Numbered from the stretch's first letter, positions 22,551 through 31,129 are shown. The stretch is 36,162 nucleotides of DNA from an uncultured Elusimicrobium sp. (GCA_902797165.1 CADBRU010000010.1:1-36162), one strand, 5' to 3'. Notes: generated from the sequence alone by a model not told the origin. Numbers and translations are program-made.

Positions 22551-22904
22551 ATGCATAAAATAATCGCGTATTTGTTGATGTTAATCGGCTTGGTGCTGAT
22601 GTGTTTTGCGTTTACGGGTATGTATCAAACTTTCGTAAACAAAAAACCGGTTGCGCAGATCATTACCTCGCAATCTATGTCCGTCAATACCCAAAATATG
22701 AAAATGGAAATAGACAGCGGTATGATTTTGCAATCTTTAAATGTCGGTATGTTTGCCTTATTTATGATGTTTTTGGTGTATTTAGGCTCTCATATCATTG
22801 GAGTAGGCAGTAATCTACTCAAAACGGAACGTATTTGCGATACGCTAGCAAAGTTACAAGAGCAAGGTATTACTCCGAGCAAAGAAGAACTTAAAAAACT
22901 ATGA
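22551..22904 (+). CDS. Small two-helix membrane protein of unknown function
   Basis: This 117-residue protein has two predicted membrane helices: about residues 4-25 (IIAYLLMLIGLVLMCFAFTG) and about 65-88 (LNVGMFALFMMFLVYLGSHI). A polar segment of about 40 residues lies between them, and a charged C-terminal tail follows (ERICDTLAKLQEQGI). I recognise no family. It is first in an operon: its stop overlaps the lipid kinase start by four bases (ATGA), which suggests a membrane-lipid or envelope link. Confidence 0.75.
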   Translation: MHKIIAYLLMLIGLVLMCFAFTGMYQTFVNKKPVAQIITSQSMSVNTQNMKMEIDSGMILQSLNVGMFALFMMFLVYLGSHIIGVGSNLLKTERICDTLAKLQEQGITPSKEELKKL

Positions 22905-23782
22905 GGGTCTTTTTTATCATCAATCCCATTAGCGGAAAAGAGCGGCGTTCTAAGGAAGAGTGGGAACAGGCTGCTAAAGTTAATTTTCCGGATGCGGCGG
23001 GTGCGTTTACCCAACGGGCCGGTCACGCTACCGAACTGGCAACGCAAGCACTGCAAGAGGGCTACGATCAAATTCTTGTAGCCGGGGGGGATGGTACGAT
23101 TAACGAAGTGGCTCGCGCACTAGTGGGCACAAACGTAACTTTGGGTATTATTCCTAAAGGGTCCGGCAACGGTTTAGCGCGTGAGTTACGCATGCCGCTA
23201 CGTTATGAAGCGGCACTGCTTGCTTTGCAACGAGCCGAGCCGGTGGCCTGTGATGTAGGAGAGGCCAACGGAGAATATTTTTTCAATGTGGCCGGCGTGG
23301 GTATTGAGGCTGAAATAGCCCGCCAATTTGCGCAGTATGGCAAAGACGGCTCACGCGGCAAATGGCCTTATTTCAAATTGGGACTTAAAACCGCTCTAAC
23401 CTATAAGCCGCAAACTTTGGATGTGCAATACAACGGAAAGGAAGAAGTGCTTGAGCCGCTGACACTTGTTTTTGCCAACGGCACGCAATACGGCAGTAAT
23501 TTCCGCATTGCGCCGCAAGCCAGTTTGACCGACGGAAAATTTGATATGGTAGAAGTTTTGAACGTGCCTAAATGGAAAATGGCCTTGGCGGCACCTACTT
23601 TTTTCAGCAAAACTTTCCGCCCTTTTGATGTAACGCGCACGCAACACACCACCGAGGCCGTCATTTCCGCCCCGGGTGAAATTGTGTATCATTTAGACGG
23701 TGAGCCGCGTGTTACGCAAAAAGAATTACGCATTAAGTTGCTACCTAAAAAATTAAATTTGTTAGTACCAAAAGTGATTTAA
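22901..23782 (+). CDS. Diacylglycerol/lipid kinase family protein (YegS/DagK-like)
   Basis: The 293-residue protein opens with FIINPISGKERRSKEEW and has the ATP-binding GGDGT motif (residues 62-66) followed by INEVARAL, then PKGSGNGLAREL. All are hallmarks of the DAGK catalytic domain shared by YegS, BmrU and DgkB. Members phosphorylate diacylglycerol or related lipids, recycling lipid by-products into phosphatidic acid. The C-terminal beta domain (VVYHLDGEP-like segment IVYHLDGEPR) is present. Exact substrate is unknown. It is translationally coupled to the small membrane protein and ends 1 nt before the nuclease gene. Confidence 0.9.
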   Translation: MRVFFIINPISGKERRSKEEWEQAAKVNFPDAAGAFTQRAGHATELATQALQEGYDQILVAGGDGTINEVARALVGTNVTLGIIPKGSGNGLARELRMPLRYEAALLALQRAEPVACDVGEANGEYFFNVAGVGIEAEIARQFAQYGKDGSRGKWPYFKLGLKTALTYKPQTLDVQYNGKEEVLEPLTLVFANGTQYGSNFRIAPQASLTDGKFDMVEVLNVPKWKMALAAPTFFSKTFRPFDVTRTQHTTEAVISAPGEIVYHLDGEPRVTQKELRIKLLPKKLNLLVPKVI

Positions 23783-23783
23783 T

Positions 23784-24281
23784 ATGGCTACCCGTACTAG
23801 ACGCAAAAATTCCACCCGCCTTTCCCAAAAACAAATTAAGTTTTGGGCCTCGGTTATTGTGGCGGTTATTGCGGCCATTATGCAGCAAACCGGTAAGCCG
23901 CTATCTGAAGATATGCCTTCGCAGGAGGCACTGCAAAATGTATCGGTGGTGTCGGTTTATGACGGAGATACCTTTAAGATTAATCTAAATTGTTCGTTAG
24001 CGGTTTACTGTGAAAAAGTACCTGTGCGCGTGCTTGGGGTAGATTGCCCGGAAATTAAAGGTAAAACTGAAAAGGAAAAGCAACTGGCGCAAAAGGCCAA
24101 AGCTTTTACTAAGAACTTCTTAGACAACGGTCCGATTTCTCTTACTAATTGTTCCCGAGATAAATATTTCCGCTTGTTATGTGAAGTGAAAAATAGCCAA
24201 GGTCAAAATTTGGCAGATGAACTGATCAAACATAACCTTGGCTACAAATATTACGGCGGTACAAAAGCCGATTGGGATTAG
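23784..24281 (+). CDS. Thermonuclease (SNase-like) family protein, membrane anchored or exported
   Basis: This 165-residue protein has a basic N-terminus (ATRTRRKNSTRLSQKQIK), one hydrophobic helix at about residues 20-37 and then a staphylococcal-nuclease OB-fold domain. Active-site counterparts are visible: VYDGDTFKI, Arg in VRVLGVDCPE with the Asp and Glu of DCPEI, and the second Arg in KYFRLLCEV. They suggest an active Ca2+-dependent phosphodiesterase facing the periplasm. It is the last gene of the three-gene operon. Its stop lies 3 nt from the stop of the convergent pilin, with no recognisable terminator between them. Confidence 0.88.
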   Translation: MATRTRRKNSTRLSQKQIKFWASVIVAVIAAIMQQTGKPLSEDMPSQEALQNVSVVSVYDGDTFKINLNCSLAVYCEKVPVRVLGVDCPEIKGKTEKEKQLAQKAKAFTKNFLDNGPISLTNCSRDKYFRLLCEVKNSQGQNLADELIKHNLGYKYYGGTKADWD

Positions 24282-24284
24282 TGA

Positions 24285-24752
24285 TTAACAACAGTAACAA
24301 GTCCCGCCTTCCGCTTCGGGTATTTGGAGTAATTTAGCGTAATCAAAAGACGCTTCCTTGCTGGTACAACCGTCATTTTGCACTACACTAAAACCATTAT
24401 CGTTTAAGCATATGCAAACATCTTCATCTCTATAACCCGCAGTTACTGCCCGCCATTCATTACACATATCCCCGTATACAAAATGCTTTGTTGCATATCC
24501 ATTACAATAACTATCAATATGAGAAGAAACTCCGGGTGGTTCAATAGCCAAATCGTCAAACTCACAATTATGTTTCCCTTTCTCCAGTTCGCATACTTGC
24601 TGTGCATCATACAAACTTTTCAAATTCGTCATGGCTTCGGCAAAGCGGGCCTTTGTAACTGCCTTTGTGTATTGCGGCAAGGCAATAGCCGACAATATGC
24701 CGATAATTAACACCACCACCAGTAGTTCTATTAACGTAAAACCTTTTTTCAT
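24285..24752 (-). CDS. Type IV pilin-like protein, cysteine-rich
   Basis: This 155-residue prepilin has leader MKKG, cleavage before FTLIELL with Glu+5, and a hydrophobic helix to about residue 25. It then has PQYTKAV-KAR-AEAM--LKSL, nearly the same as the pilin at 98-631. The body is different and carries ten cysteines in the mature protein, ending in CYCC. AAAGGAG lies 6-12 nt before the ATG. A sigma70 promoter (TTGATA, 17 nt, TAGAAT) is present. No assembly genes are adjacent. The cysteines probably form disulfides after export; metal binding by the terminal cluster is an alternative. Confidence 0.92.
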   Translation of the reverse strand: MKKGFTLIELLVVVLIIGILSAIALPQYTKAVTKARFAEAMTNLKSLYDAQQVCELEKGKHNCEFDDLAIEPPGVSSHIDSYCNGYATKHFVYGDMCNEWRAVTAGYRDEDVCICLNDNGFSVVQNDGCTSKEASFDYAKLLQIPEAEGGTCYCC

Positions 24753-24785
24753 ATTTTTCTCCTTTAAGAAATACTCTGTAAGCCT

Positions 24786-24814
24786 ATTCTAAAAAAATGG
24801 ACCTATTTTATCAA
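24786..24814 (-). promoter_or_regulatory. Sigma70 promoter of the cysteine-rich pilin, with T-tract spacer
   Basis: On the minus strand TTGATA (24809-24814) and TAGAAT (24786-24791) are exactly 17 nt apart. The spacer ends in a T-run, 7 T counting the first base of the -10. The surrounding sequence aligns with the promoter at 7455-7508, whose T-run is 13. Confidence 0.75.
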
Positions 24815-24850
24815 GTCCTTTTTATAAAAAGTGTCATTCTATAGCCGATT

Positions 24851-24859
24851 TGCTATAAT
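24851..24859 (+). promoter_or_regulatory. Extended -10 promoter of the autotransporter, inside an inverted repeat
   Basis: TGCTATAAT lies about 60 nt before the ATG. TATAGC (24840-24845) and GCTATA (24852-24857) form an inverted repeat that overlaps the -10 and could be an operator. A weaker second promoter (TTGACT at about 24879) is possible. Confidence 0.55.
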
Positions 24860-24919
24860 GAAAGGGTGTGTATTAGGGTTGACTTACTAAGTTGATTTTT
24901 TGCTAAACCAGGGGACTTT

Positions 24920-27900
24920 ATGTTTCGTTTAAATAAATATATAAATCATTTTCTTACAGCAGTAGTAGCATTATTGGCTGCGGCAACCGCGCAAGCCGGT
25001 TTTGTAGGAGAAACAATCAATGTGCCCGCGGGCGCCTCCGTGGCTTTAACCGACAAAGCCTCTTACAGTGACAATAGTTATGCCGCCCCCGCCGGTAGCG
25101 GATATACAAATATCATATCCAACCAATTGTCTGTCTTTTACGATCCACGCATTACAGACGCCATTACCGGTACTTTAACCATGCAAAACAATGTGTTGTC
25201 TCTGCCGGCCAATCGGAGTTATGCTCAAACAGATGCAGGGCCTATAGCCGGTGCCAGATTTTACATGTCTAACAATTGGCCCAACCAAAACACAGATTTA
25301 AGTGCTTTGTCCGTTACGCTTTCCACCAATGTGCTTAATACAGATATTCATGCGGATATTTCCGGTGCGCAAGGTAATTTATTTGGTGCTTTGCTGGAAG
25401 TGGAAAATACCAACATCGGCACTATTTCAATCAGCAGCAACACCGTAAATGCCGCCATTGATACAAATGAGACAGGTACGCAGATTTTTGGGGCGGAAGT
25501 TATTTTGAATGCCACAAATGCCAATTCGGCTCTGGTCATGAGTCAAGATGTATTTATGAACACGGTCAATATTGACGACGGCATTGTGAGAAACGAAGTA
25601 ATCGGCGGTGAAATTTTAGGAGTCATCAAAGATAACGGATCCGGCATGACTATTTCCGGCCATGTGGATAATAACTTAGTAAATATCAGCCGCGGAACTA
25701 TTCAGACGCCTGTTGTGGGAGGTGTGTTGGCGGTAGATTCTAAGAATCATTCTCAAACGCTTACACTTACCGGAGATGTAAAAAATAATGAAATTAACGT
25801 GACGGACGGAGAATTTAATAATGCTATTTTGGCCGGTGGCAGTATTTCTTTAGAAGGATATAAAGCAAAAGATGATTCCGTGCTTACTTCAAGCGTACAT
25901 GATAATAAAGTGACAATTACGGGCGGTACTTTTACAGATACTATTATTATGGGCGGTGTTACCACTGCCAATGATTGGAGTGGGGCTACCGTTACCGGAG
26001 ATATTGCCAATAATACGGTATCTATTTCTGGAGATGTCACTTTTAACGGAGACAATATATTGTATGGCGGTTTTACCAACGGCACCAATGCCGTTACGGG
26101 TAATGAATTAATTTTAGGTTCCAAAGGCCTGTCTGTGTATGGCGTGGACGGTTTTGATAAATACACCTTTGATTTGACCGCTGCCAACAATGCAGATGTA
26201 TACTTAACATCTAAAAACGGAAACGGTCATAACAATATTCTATATCAAAACTTTACGGATAATGCTGCAGTGAACGGAAATTGGGATATTTCCGGTGCCA
26301 CCATTTCTTGGACCGCGGCCGGACGTCCTACCAATTTAAATTTGGGTAATTCCGTGACGCTGCTGAAATCCGGCAGTTCCAAATTTGGCTTTGACGGCAC
26401 GATTGCCAACGATGGGGAAACTCAAAATATTGTAGACGGAACAGCCACCTATACCTATGTTTTACATCAACGCGAAAAAAGTATTGATTTGGTGCATACG
26501 GGCTTAGCCGTTACCGGCGATTGGGCGCAAGATGTAGTGATGAGCGGCGGCAACTACAGCGGAGATGATGTAACGATGACGGTGTCCGGCAAGTTATCTT
26601 CTTCCAATATTACCGTTATTTCCAATAGTGTAGCCGGTGCTTCTTTAACCGCGGGTACCTTAGATTTGAGCGGAAATAATACTTCACTTAATTTGCAATC
26701 GGCTAAGGACAAAGAATTACTGGCCACCTTTACCACGATTGACATCGGGGACGGTCACTCCTTAAATAAAACCGGGAACGGATTTTATACTTTTACCAAT
26801 ATGAATTTAACCGGCAATGCATACGTCAATTCATTAGATGTAATGGGCAATGCCGCTACCGTTACTTTAGGAAGCGGTGTAAATGCTACCGTGCCTGTTA
26901 TTAACTTAGTAGACGGCGCCAATTTGACCATGAATACGTCCGGCGGCGGTGCTTATTCCTTTGATACCCTTAACAGTTACGGCACGGGTAATACCTTGAC
27001 GGGTGATTTGAGTGCGGCTAATAAAAATCTGAACTTTTATCTGGCCGATACGACTGCCGCGGGTGTAACGGCTTTGTCCGTAACCGGAAATGCCGATGTA
27101 ACAAACAGTACCATTAAAGTGGGCATTACCGGTTCCAGTTCCGCCTTAAAACTGGATGACACGGTAACCTTGCTCGATGCCGGTACGTTAACGGGTACTC
27201 CGGGCACTTTAACCGGCGTAGGTATGCAAGGGCTTATGGTGAAATATCAATTTGATGTGGCGGCTTCCGGCAATCAATTGGTGGCTACGGTTACCAACAC
27301 GCAATTATCGGAGAATGCAAAAGCATTTTCCGAAGGGCGCGCCGCCTCTGCGGCGTTCTTGATCCAAGGGGCCGATTTTGCGGCGCAAGAAGGTATGTCG
27401 GCCGCGCAAACGACTGCAGAACATACCAGCGGATTAGCCACCTTTGCTGTGGTGGGCGGCGGAAAATCACGTTATGAAACAGGTTCTCACGTGGATATAA
27501 CGGGATTTAATGCGGCGGTAGGTTTGTCTCATATTATAGAGGGTTGGTTTAACGCAGATTGGCTGCTCGGTTCTTTTGTGGAATATGGTAACGGCAGTTA
27601 CGATTCTTATAATACTTTCTTTAGCGGAGACGTGAAAGGCAGCGGTAATGACCAATATATCGGTTTAGGTGTACTGGGAAAACGAATGACCTATCATGAT
27701 AATTATTTTGAAATTTCTGCCCGCGCCGGACAGGCCAGCAGTGATTTTGAAGGATATGTATATAGTGACTCCGTAAAAGCCGACTATGATTATAAGGCCA
27801 TGTACTACGGTGCGCATATGGGACTGGGTCACATTTGGCAATGGTCCAAAAACTCCACGTTTGATTTGTTCGGTAAATATTATTGGACACATGAAGACGG

Positions 27901-28231
27901 TAAATCGGTCATCTTATCGAGCGGAGACGGTATTAGTTTTGGGCATACCAACTCCAGCCGCGTACGTATCGGCGGTAAAATAAACCAAGAATGGAACGCC
28001 CGCTGGAGCGGTTACGTAGGTGCTTCTTTTGATTATGAAATGCACGGCAAAATGAAAGCCACTACCTACGGTATGGATATTGACGCACCGAACATCAGCG
28101 GCGGAACGGGTGTGGGTGAAGTCGGCCTTACCTATACCAAAGATGCCATTACGTTGGGAGTGGGCGGAACCGGTTATATCGGCAAACGCCGCGGCGGAAG
28201 CGGACACATTAAGTTTGGCTATTCTTTCTAA
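24920..28231 (+). CDS. Autotransporter (type Va secretion) outer-membrane protein
   Basis: The 1103-residue protein has a Sec signal peptide (to about residue 27, ATAQA/GF), a long Thr/Asn/Gly/Asp-rich beta-helix passenger and a C-terminal beta-barrel. The barrel spans about residues 835-1103 and ends in the Phe-terminated strand GHIKFGYSF expected for BAM-dependent insertion. Between about residues 205 and 375 the passenger repeats a 36-41-residue unit of the form G-D/H-V-x-N-N-x-V-x-I-x-G-G (about 207, 248, 285, 324 and 360). No cysteines are obvious and no protease motif is recognised, so an adhesin or surface-structure role is more likely than an enzyme. A ribosome site (AGGGGA) precedes the ATG, and the gene is transcribed alone. 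Confidence 0.92.
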   Translation: MFRLNKYINHFLTAVVALLAAATAQAGFVGETINVPAGASVALTDKASYSDNSYAAPAGSGYTNIISNQLSVFYDPRITDAITGTLTMQNNVLSLPANRSYAQTDAGPIAGARFYMSNNWPNQNTDLSALSVTLSTNVLNTDIHADISGAQGNLFGALLEVENTNIGTISISSNTVNAAIDTNETGTQIFGAEVILNATNANSALVMSQDVFMNTVNIDDGIVRNEVIGGEILGVIKDNGSGMTISGHVDNNLVNISRGTIQTPVVGGVLAVDSKNHSQTLTLTGDVKNNEINVTDGEFNNAILAGGSISLEGYKAKDDSVLTSSVHDNKVTITGGTFTDTIIMGGVTTANDWSGATVTGDIANNTVSISGDVTFNGDNILYGGFTNGTNAVTGNELILGSKGLSVYGVDGFDKYTFDLTAANNADVYLTSKNGNGHNNILYQNFTDNAAVNGNWDISGATISWTAAGRPTNLNLGNSVTLLKSGSSKFGFDGTIANDGETQNIVDGTATYTYVLHQREKSIDLVHTGLAVTGDWAQDVVMSGGNYSGDDVTMTVSGKLSSSNITVISNSVAGASLTAGTLDLSGNNTSLNLQSAKDKELLATFTTIDIGDGHSLNKTGNGFYTFTNMNLTGNAYVNSLDVMGNAATVTLGSGVNATVPVINLVDGANLTMNTSGGGAYSFDTLNSYGTGNTLTGDLSAANKNLNFYLADTTAAGVTALSVTGNADVTNSTIKVGITGSSSALKLDDTVTLLDAGTLTGTPGTLTGVGMQGLMVKYQFDVAASGNQLVATVTNTQLSENAKAFSEGRAASAAFLIQGADFAAQEGMSAAQTTAEHTSGLATFAVVGGGKSRYETGSHVDITGFNAAVGLSHIIEGWFNADWLLGSFVEYGNGSYDSYNTFFSGDVKGSGNDQYIGLGVLGKRMTYHDNYFEISARAGQASSDFEGYVYSDSVKADYDYKAMYYGAHMGLGHIWQWSKNSTFDLFGKYYWTHEDGKSVILSSGDGISFGHTNSSRVRIGGKINQEWNARWSGYVGASFDYEMHGKMKATTYGMDIDAPNISGGTGVGEVGLTYTKDAITLGVGGTGYIGKRRGGSGHIKFGYSF

Positions 28232-28238
28232 AATAAAT

Positions 28239-28262
28239 AAACCCCGGGTTACCCCGGGGTTT
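28239..28262 (+). terminator. Terminator of the autotransporter gene
   Basis: AAACCCCGGG-TTAC-CCCGGGGTTT is a perfect 10-bp stem followed by further T, 8 nt after the stop codon. Confidence 0.92.
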
Positions 28263-28282
28263 TTATTTACTTTTCAAAAAAT

Positions 28283-28304
28283 AAACCCTGCTTAGGCAGG
28301 GTTT
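28283..28304 (-). terminator. Terminator of tRNA-Tyr
   Basis: On the minus strand AAACCCTGC / GCAGGGTTT form a perfect 9-bp stem with a 4-nt loop. It is followed by TATTTTTT and lies 5 nt after the tRNA. Confidence 0.85.
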
Positions 28305-28309
28305 AAATT

Positions 28310-28393
28310 TGGTAGGGATAGGATTCGAACCTATGTAGGGCGTAGCCCGACGGTTTTACAGACCGTTGCTTTTGACCACTCAGCCACCCTACC
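28310..28393 (-). tRNA. tRNA-Tyr (GTA anticodon)
   Basis: The 84-nt minus-strand class II tRNA has acceptor GGTAGGG/CCCTACC, anticodon stem ACGGT/ACCGT with loop CTGTAAA (anticodon GTA), a long variable arm (CGGGCTACGCCC) and T loop TTCGAAT. The discriminator is A; no CCA is encoded. Confidence 0.95.
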
Positions 28394-28462
28394 GGGTAAT
28401 TCATAAAAACGCCGAAGCTTTCGTTTCGGTCCTACTTATTACTTAAACAACTAGGTAATAAT

Positions 28463-28471
28463 ATTATAACA
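28463..28471 (-). promoter_or_regulatory. Extended -10 promoter of tRNA-Tyr
   Basis: On the minus strand TGTTATAAT lies about 70 nt before the tRNA. TTATTAC (28436-28442) and GTAATAA (28455-28461) form an inverted repeat around the expected transcription start. The rest of 28394-28567 shows nothing else recognisable apart from the mutS -10. Confidence 0.5.
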
Positions 28472-28552
28472 AAAAAGCAGACAGCTGTCACAGCGCGGGG
28501 CAATGATTGGCCGCGGATATGGAAATGCCGTCGGGCAAGAAGGGATAAAAAC

Positions 28553-28561
28553 TGCTACAAT
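28553..28561 (+). promoter_or_regulatory. Extended -10 box 6 nt before the mutS ATG (leaderless candidate)
   Basis: TGCTACAAT ends at 28561 and the ATG begins at 28568. No Shine-Dalgarno lies in the six bases between them. The nearest purine stretch, around 28537, is too far upstream and would not be in the transcript. Confidence 0.6.
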
Positions 28562-28567
28562 ATCACT

Positions 28568-31129
28568 ATGTCCAAAACTTCTTTAACGCCTTTAATGGCC
28601 CAATACTACGAAGTACGTGCCAAATATCCCGGGATTATTCTTTTTTTCCGGCTGGGGGATTTTTATGAAATGTTTGACGAACAGGCCAAAGAAGTCAGCG
28701 CGTTATTGGGGCTTACCTTAACCGCCCGCAACGGAACACCGATGTGCGGGATTCCGTACCATGCTGCCAATAACTATATTGTGCGGTTATTGGCGGCCGG
28801 TAAAAAAATTGGCATTTGCGAGCAGACCGGCACCGCTTGTGATAAAAATACGAAACTTTTTGAACGGCGCGTTACGCGTATTATTACGCCGGGCACGGTT
28901 ATGGAAGATACCTTGCTGGATGCCAATCAGGCCAATTATTTGGTAAACGTAACCATTACACCCAAAGGGTGGGCGTTGGCGTGTGTGGAAGTGTCTACCG
29001 GGGAATTTTGGGCCAATCAAAATGACCAGGATGATTCGCTTACCAATTTAGCCGCTGCACTGGCAGCCATTAACCCGGCTGAAATTGTGGGGGATAAAAA
29101 ATCGTTGGAAGTTTTGCGGCAAAAAGTAGTGCTTCCCGGAACATTAACCATTACCGAACAGGAACCGTTTGACGGTGATTATACGCTTCCGTCCGCCTGG
29201 CCGGCCGTAAGTGCCTGGGGGGATAAACGCCAAGCCTTGGCGTGTGCGTTGCAAATTGTTAAATATCTGAATGTAACCGAGCCAAGTTTTAATACCGTTT
29301 TAATTCCTGCTTACCGGGAGCTGAAAGATTGTTTGCAAATTGATGAAAACGCTGTTGCTTCGCTGGAACTGGTTAAAAGCCAGGAAGGCAGCCGCCGCGG
29401 AAGTTTGTGGGCATTACTTGATAAAACGCGCACCGCTATTGGGAGCCGCAAACTCAAAGAGTGGATTTTGCATCCGCTTATGGACGTGGGGGAGATTACC
29501 CAGCGCCAAAATTGCGTAGAAAACTTTACTAAACACCAAAGCGCCCTGGCGGATTTAAGCGCCCTTTTGGAAAACATTTCCGATGTGGAACGGATTATGA
29601 CCCGTACGGCTACCGGCACGGCATCCCCGCGGGATTTATCGGGGTTGCGCCAGTCGCTTTTACATGTAAACGCGTTGGAGCAGTGGTTCCAACATCATGG
29701 CGACACCGCCCCGCATTTGCGCGAACAGTTCACGGCTCACGTGCAACCGCTTAAAGAGATGGCCCGTCTATTGTATGAAGCTATTGACGAAAATCCGCCC
29801 ATCCGCCTTTCGGACGGGCATGTCATTCGGGCAGGGTACCATGCGGAGCTGGATGAACTCCGCTCGCTCAAACAAAACAGCAATGCACGGATGGAAGAAC
29901 TGTGTGCCCACGCGCGGGAAAAAACGGGTATTCCCAATATGAAAGTGGGTTTCAATTCCGTTTTCGGGTATTATTTTGAAGTTTCCAAATCGCATATTGC
30001 CAAAGTGCCTTATACGTTTGTGCGCAAGCAAACGCTTGTCAACGCCGAGCGTTTTATTACCGAAGAATTAAAAGAATTGGAAGATAAAATTTTAAATGCC
30101 GAACAACGCATTTTACGCTTGGAAAGCAGTTTATTTGATGAAATCCGCAAAACCTTGGCGGGGCAAATTCATCATGTAAAAGCATTCGGGCAAATTATTT
30201 CCGAATTGGATGTATATAGGTCGCTGGCACTGTGTGCGCTGCAAAATAATTACGTCCGGCCCGTGGTGGATAACGGGACGGAAATCCATTATACTGCCGG
30301 GCGCCATCCGTTGGTGGAAGCCACCCTGGCGGCGGGTAGTTTTGTGCCCAATTCACTTGATTTAGGCACCGAGCAAACCCAAATTATGCTCATTACAGGC
30401 CCCAATATGGGGGGTAAAAGCGTTTATTTAAAACAAACCGCTATTTTGGTGATTATGGCCCAAATGGGCAGTTTCGTGCCGGCCCAGCAAGCGCATTTCG
30501 GATTGATTGATAGGATTATGACGCGTATCGGCGCGCACGATGCACTGAGCCGCGGCAATTCTACGTTTATGGTAGAAATGAATGAAACGGCGCATATTTT
30601 AGCAGCGATGACGCCGCGCAGTTTGATTTTGTTAGACGAAGTCGGGCGCGGGACCTCTACTTTTGACGGGATTTCCATCGCGTGGGCGATTGTGGAGTAT
30701 TTATATAAACCGCGCGGCGGGGCCAAGGTATTATTTGCTACGCATTATTTTGAACTGACTGATTTGGAAAGTAAATACAGCCGCGTGCGTAATTATCACG
30801 TAGATGCCAAAGAATATAAAGATGTTTCCGGGGCAAGCAAGTTGGCGTTTCTGTACCAAATTTTACCCGGAGCGGCAGACCGTTCGTACGGGATACATGT
30901 GGCGGAAATTGCCGGGCTGCCTGCGGCGTGTACGGTGCGCGCCAAGAAAGTACTCAACGATTTGGAAGCCAAAAAAGGGGCTAAAATTTCCGCTAAGGAG
31001 CGGGATATAGTAAAAGATTTGTTTTCGTCGCCCATTGTAGAAGAAATTAAAATGACCGACCCGGATAAACTGACCCCGCTGGCAGCCCTGGAACTTATCG
31101 GGGAATGGAAGAAGCGTATCAATGAATAA
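28568..31129 (+). CDS. mutS: DNA mismatch repair protein MutS
   Basis: MutS recognises base mismatches and small loops. The 853-residue protein has the mismatch-contacting Phe-x-Glu (Phe32-Tyr33-Glu34 in GDFYEMF) and connector and lever domains. Its ATPase carries Walker A GPNMGGKSV (about residue 611), STFMVEM, Walker B LILLDEVGRGTSTFDG and the ATHYFEL sensor. The helix-turn-helix region and a short C-terminal tail follow, giving the normal bacterial MutS1 length. Its last codons overlap the mutL start by eight bases, so the two repair genes are translationally coupled. The start at 28568 matches family length and begins right after a -10 box. Confidence 0.97.
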   Translation: MSKTSLTPLMAQYYEVRAKYPGIILFFRLGDFYEMFDEQAKEVSALLGLTLTARNGTPMCGIPYHAANNYIVRLLAAGKKIGICEQTGTACDKNTKLFERRVTRIITPGTVMEDTLLDANQANYLVNVTITPKGWALACVEVSTGEFWANQNDQDDSLTNLAAALAAINPAEIVGDKKSLEVLRQKVVLPGTLTITEQEPFDGDYTLPSAWPAVSAWGDKRQALACALQIVKYLNVTEPSFNTVLIPAYRELKDCLQIDENAVASLELVKSQEGSRRGSLWALLDKTRTAIGSRKLKEWILHPLMDVGEITQRQNCVENFTKHQSALADLSALLENISDVERIMTRTATGTASPRDLSGLRQSLLHVNALEQWFQHHGDTAPHLREQFTAHVQPLKEMARLLYEAIDENPPIRLSDGHVIRAGYHAELDELRSLKQNSNARMEELCAHAREKTGIPNMKVGFNSVFGYYFEVSKSHIAKVPYTFVRKQTLVNAERFITEELKELEDKILNAEQRILRLESSLFDEIRKTLAGQIHHVKAFGQIISELDVYRSLALCALQNNYVRPVVDNGTEIHYTAGRHPLVEATLAAGSFVPNSLDLGTEQTQIMLITGPNMGGKSVYLKQTAILVIMAQMGSFVPAQQAHFGLIDRIMTRIGAHDALSRGNSTFMVEMNETAHILAAMTPRSLILLDEVGRGTSTFDGISIAWAIVEYLYKPRGGAKVLFATHYFELTDLESKYSRVRNYHVDAKEYKDVSGASKLAFLYQILPGAADRSYGIHVAEIAGLPAACTVRAKKVLNDLEAKKGAKISAKERDIVKDLFSSPIVEEIKMTDPDKLTPLAALELIGEWKKRINE

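Noticed and set aside
22551..24281. Nuclease plus lipid kinase as a defence system
   Set aside because: The SNase and YegS-like families are common housekeeping proteins and no sensor, methylase, helicase or phage-related gene is nearby.
24785..24860. Attachment site or integration scar between pilin and autotransporter
   Set aside because: No direct repeats, integrase or tRNA fragment is seen; the region is explained by two divergent promoters.
25530..26050. CRISPR-like or tandem DNA repeat inside the autotransporter
   Set aside because: The periodicity exists only at protein level with variable spacing; there are no identical DNA repeats separated by spacers.
25753..26190. 145-codon minus-strand ORF in the autotransporter gene
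   Set aside because: It is a shadow frame of a Thr/Asn/Gly-rich passenger, with no ribosome site and a composition (Val/Pro/Ser-rich) expected of antisense translation.
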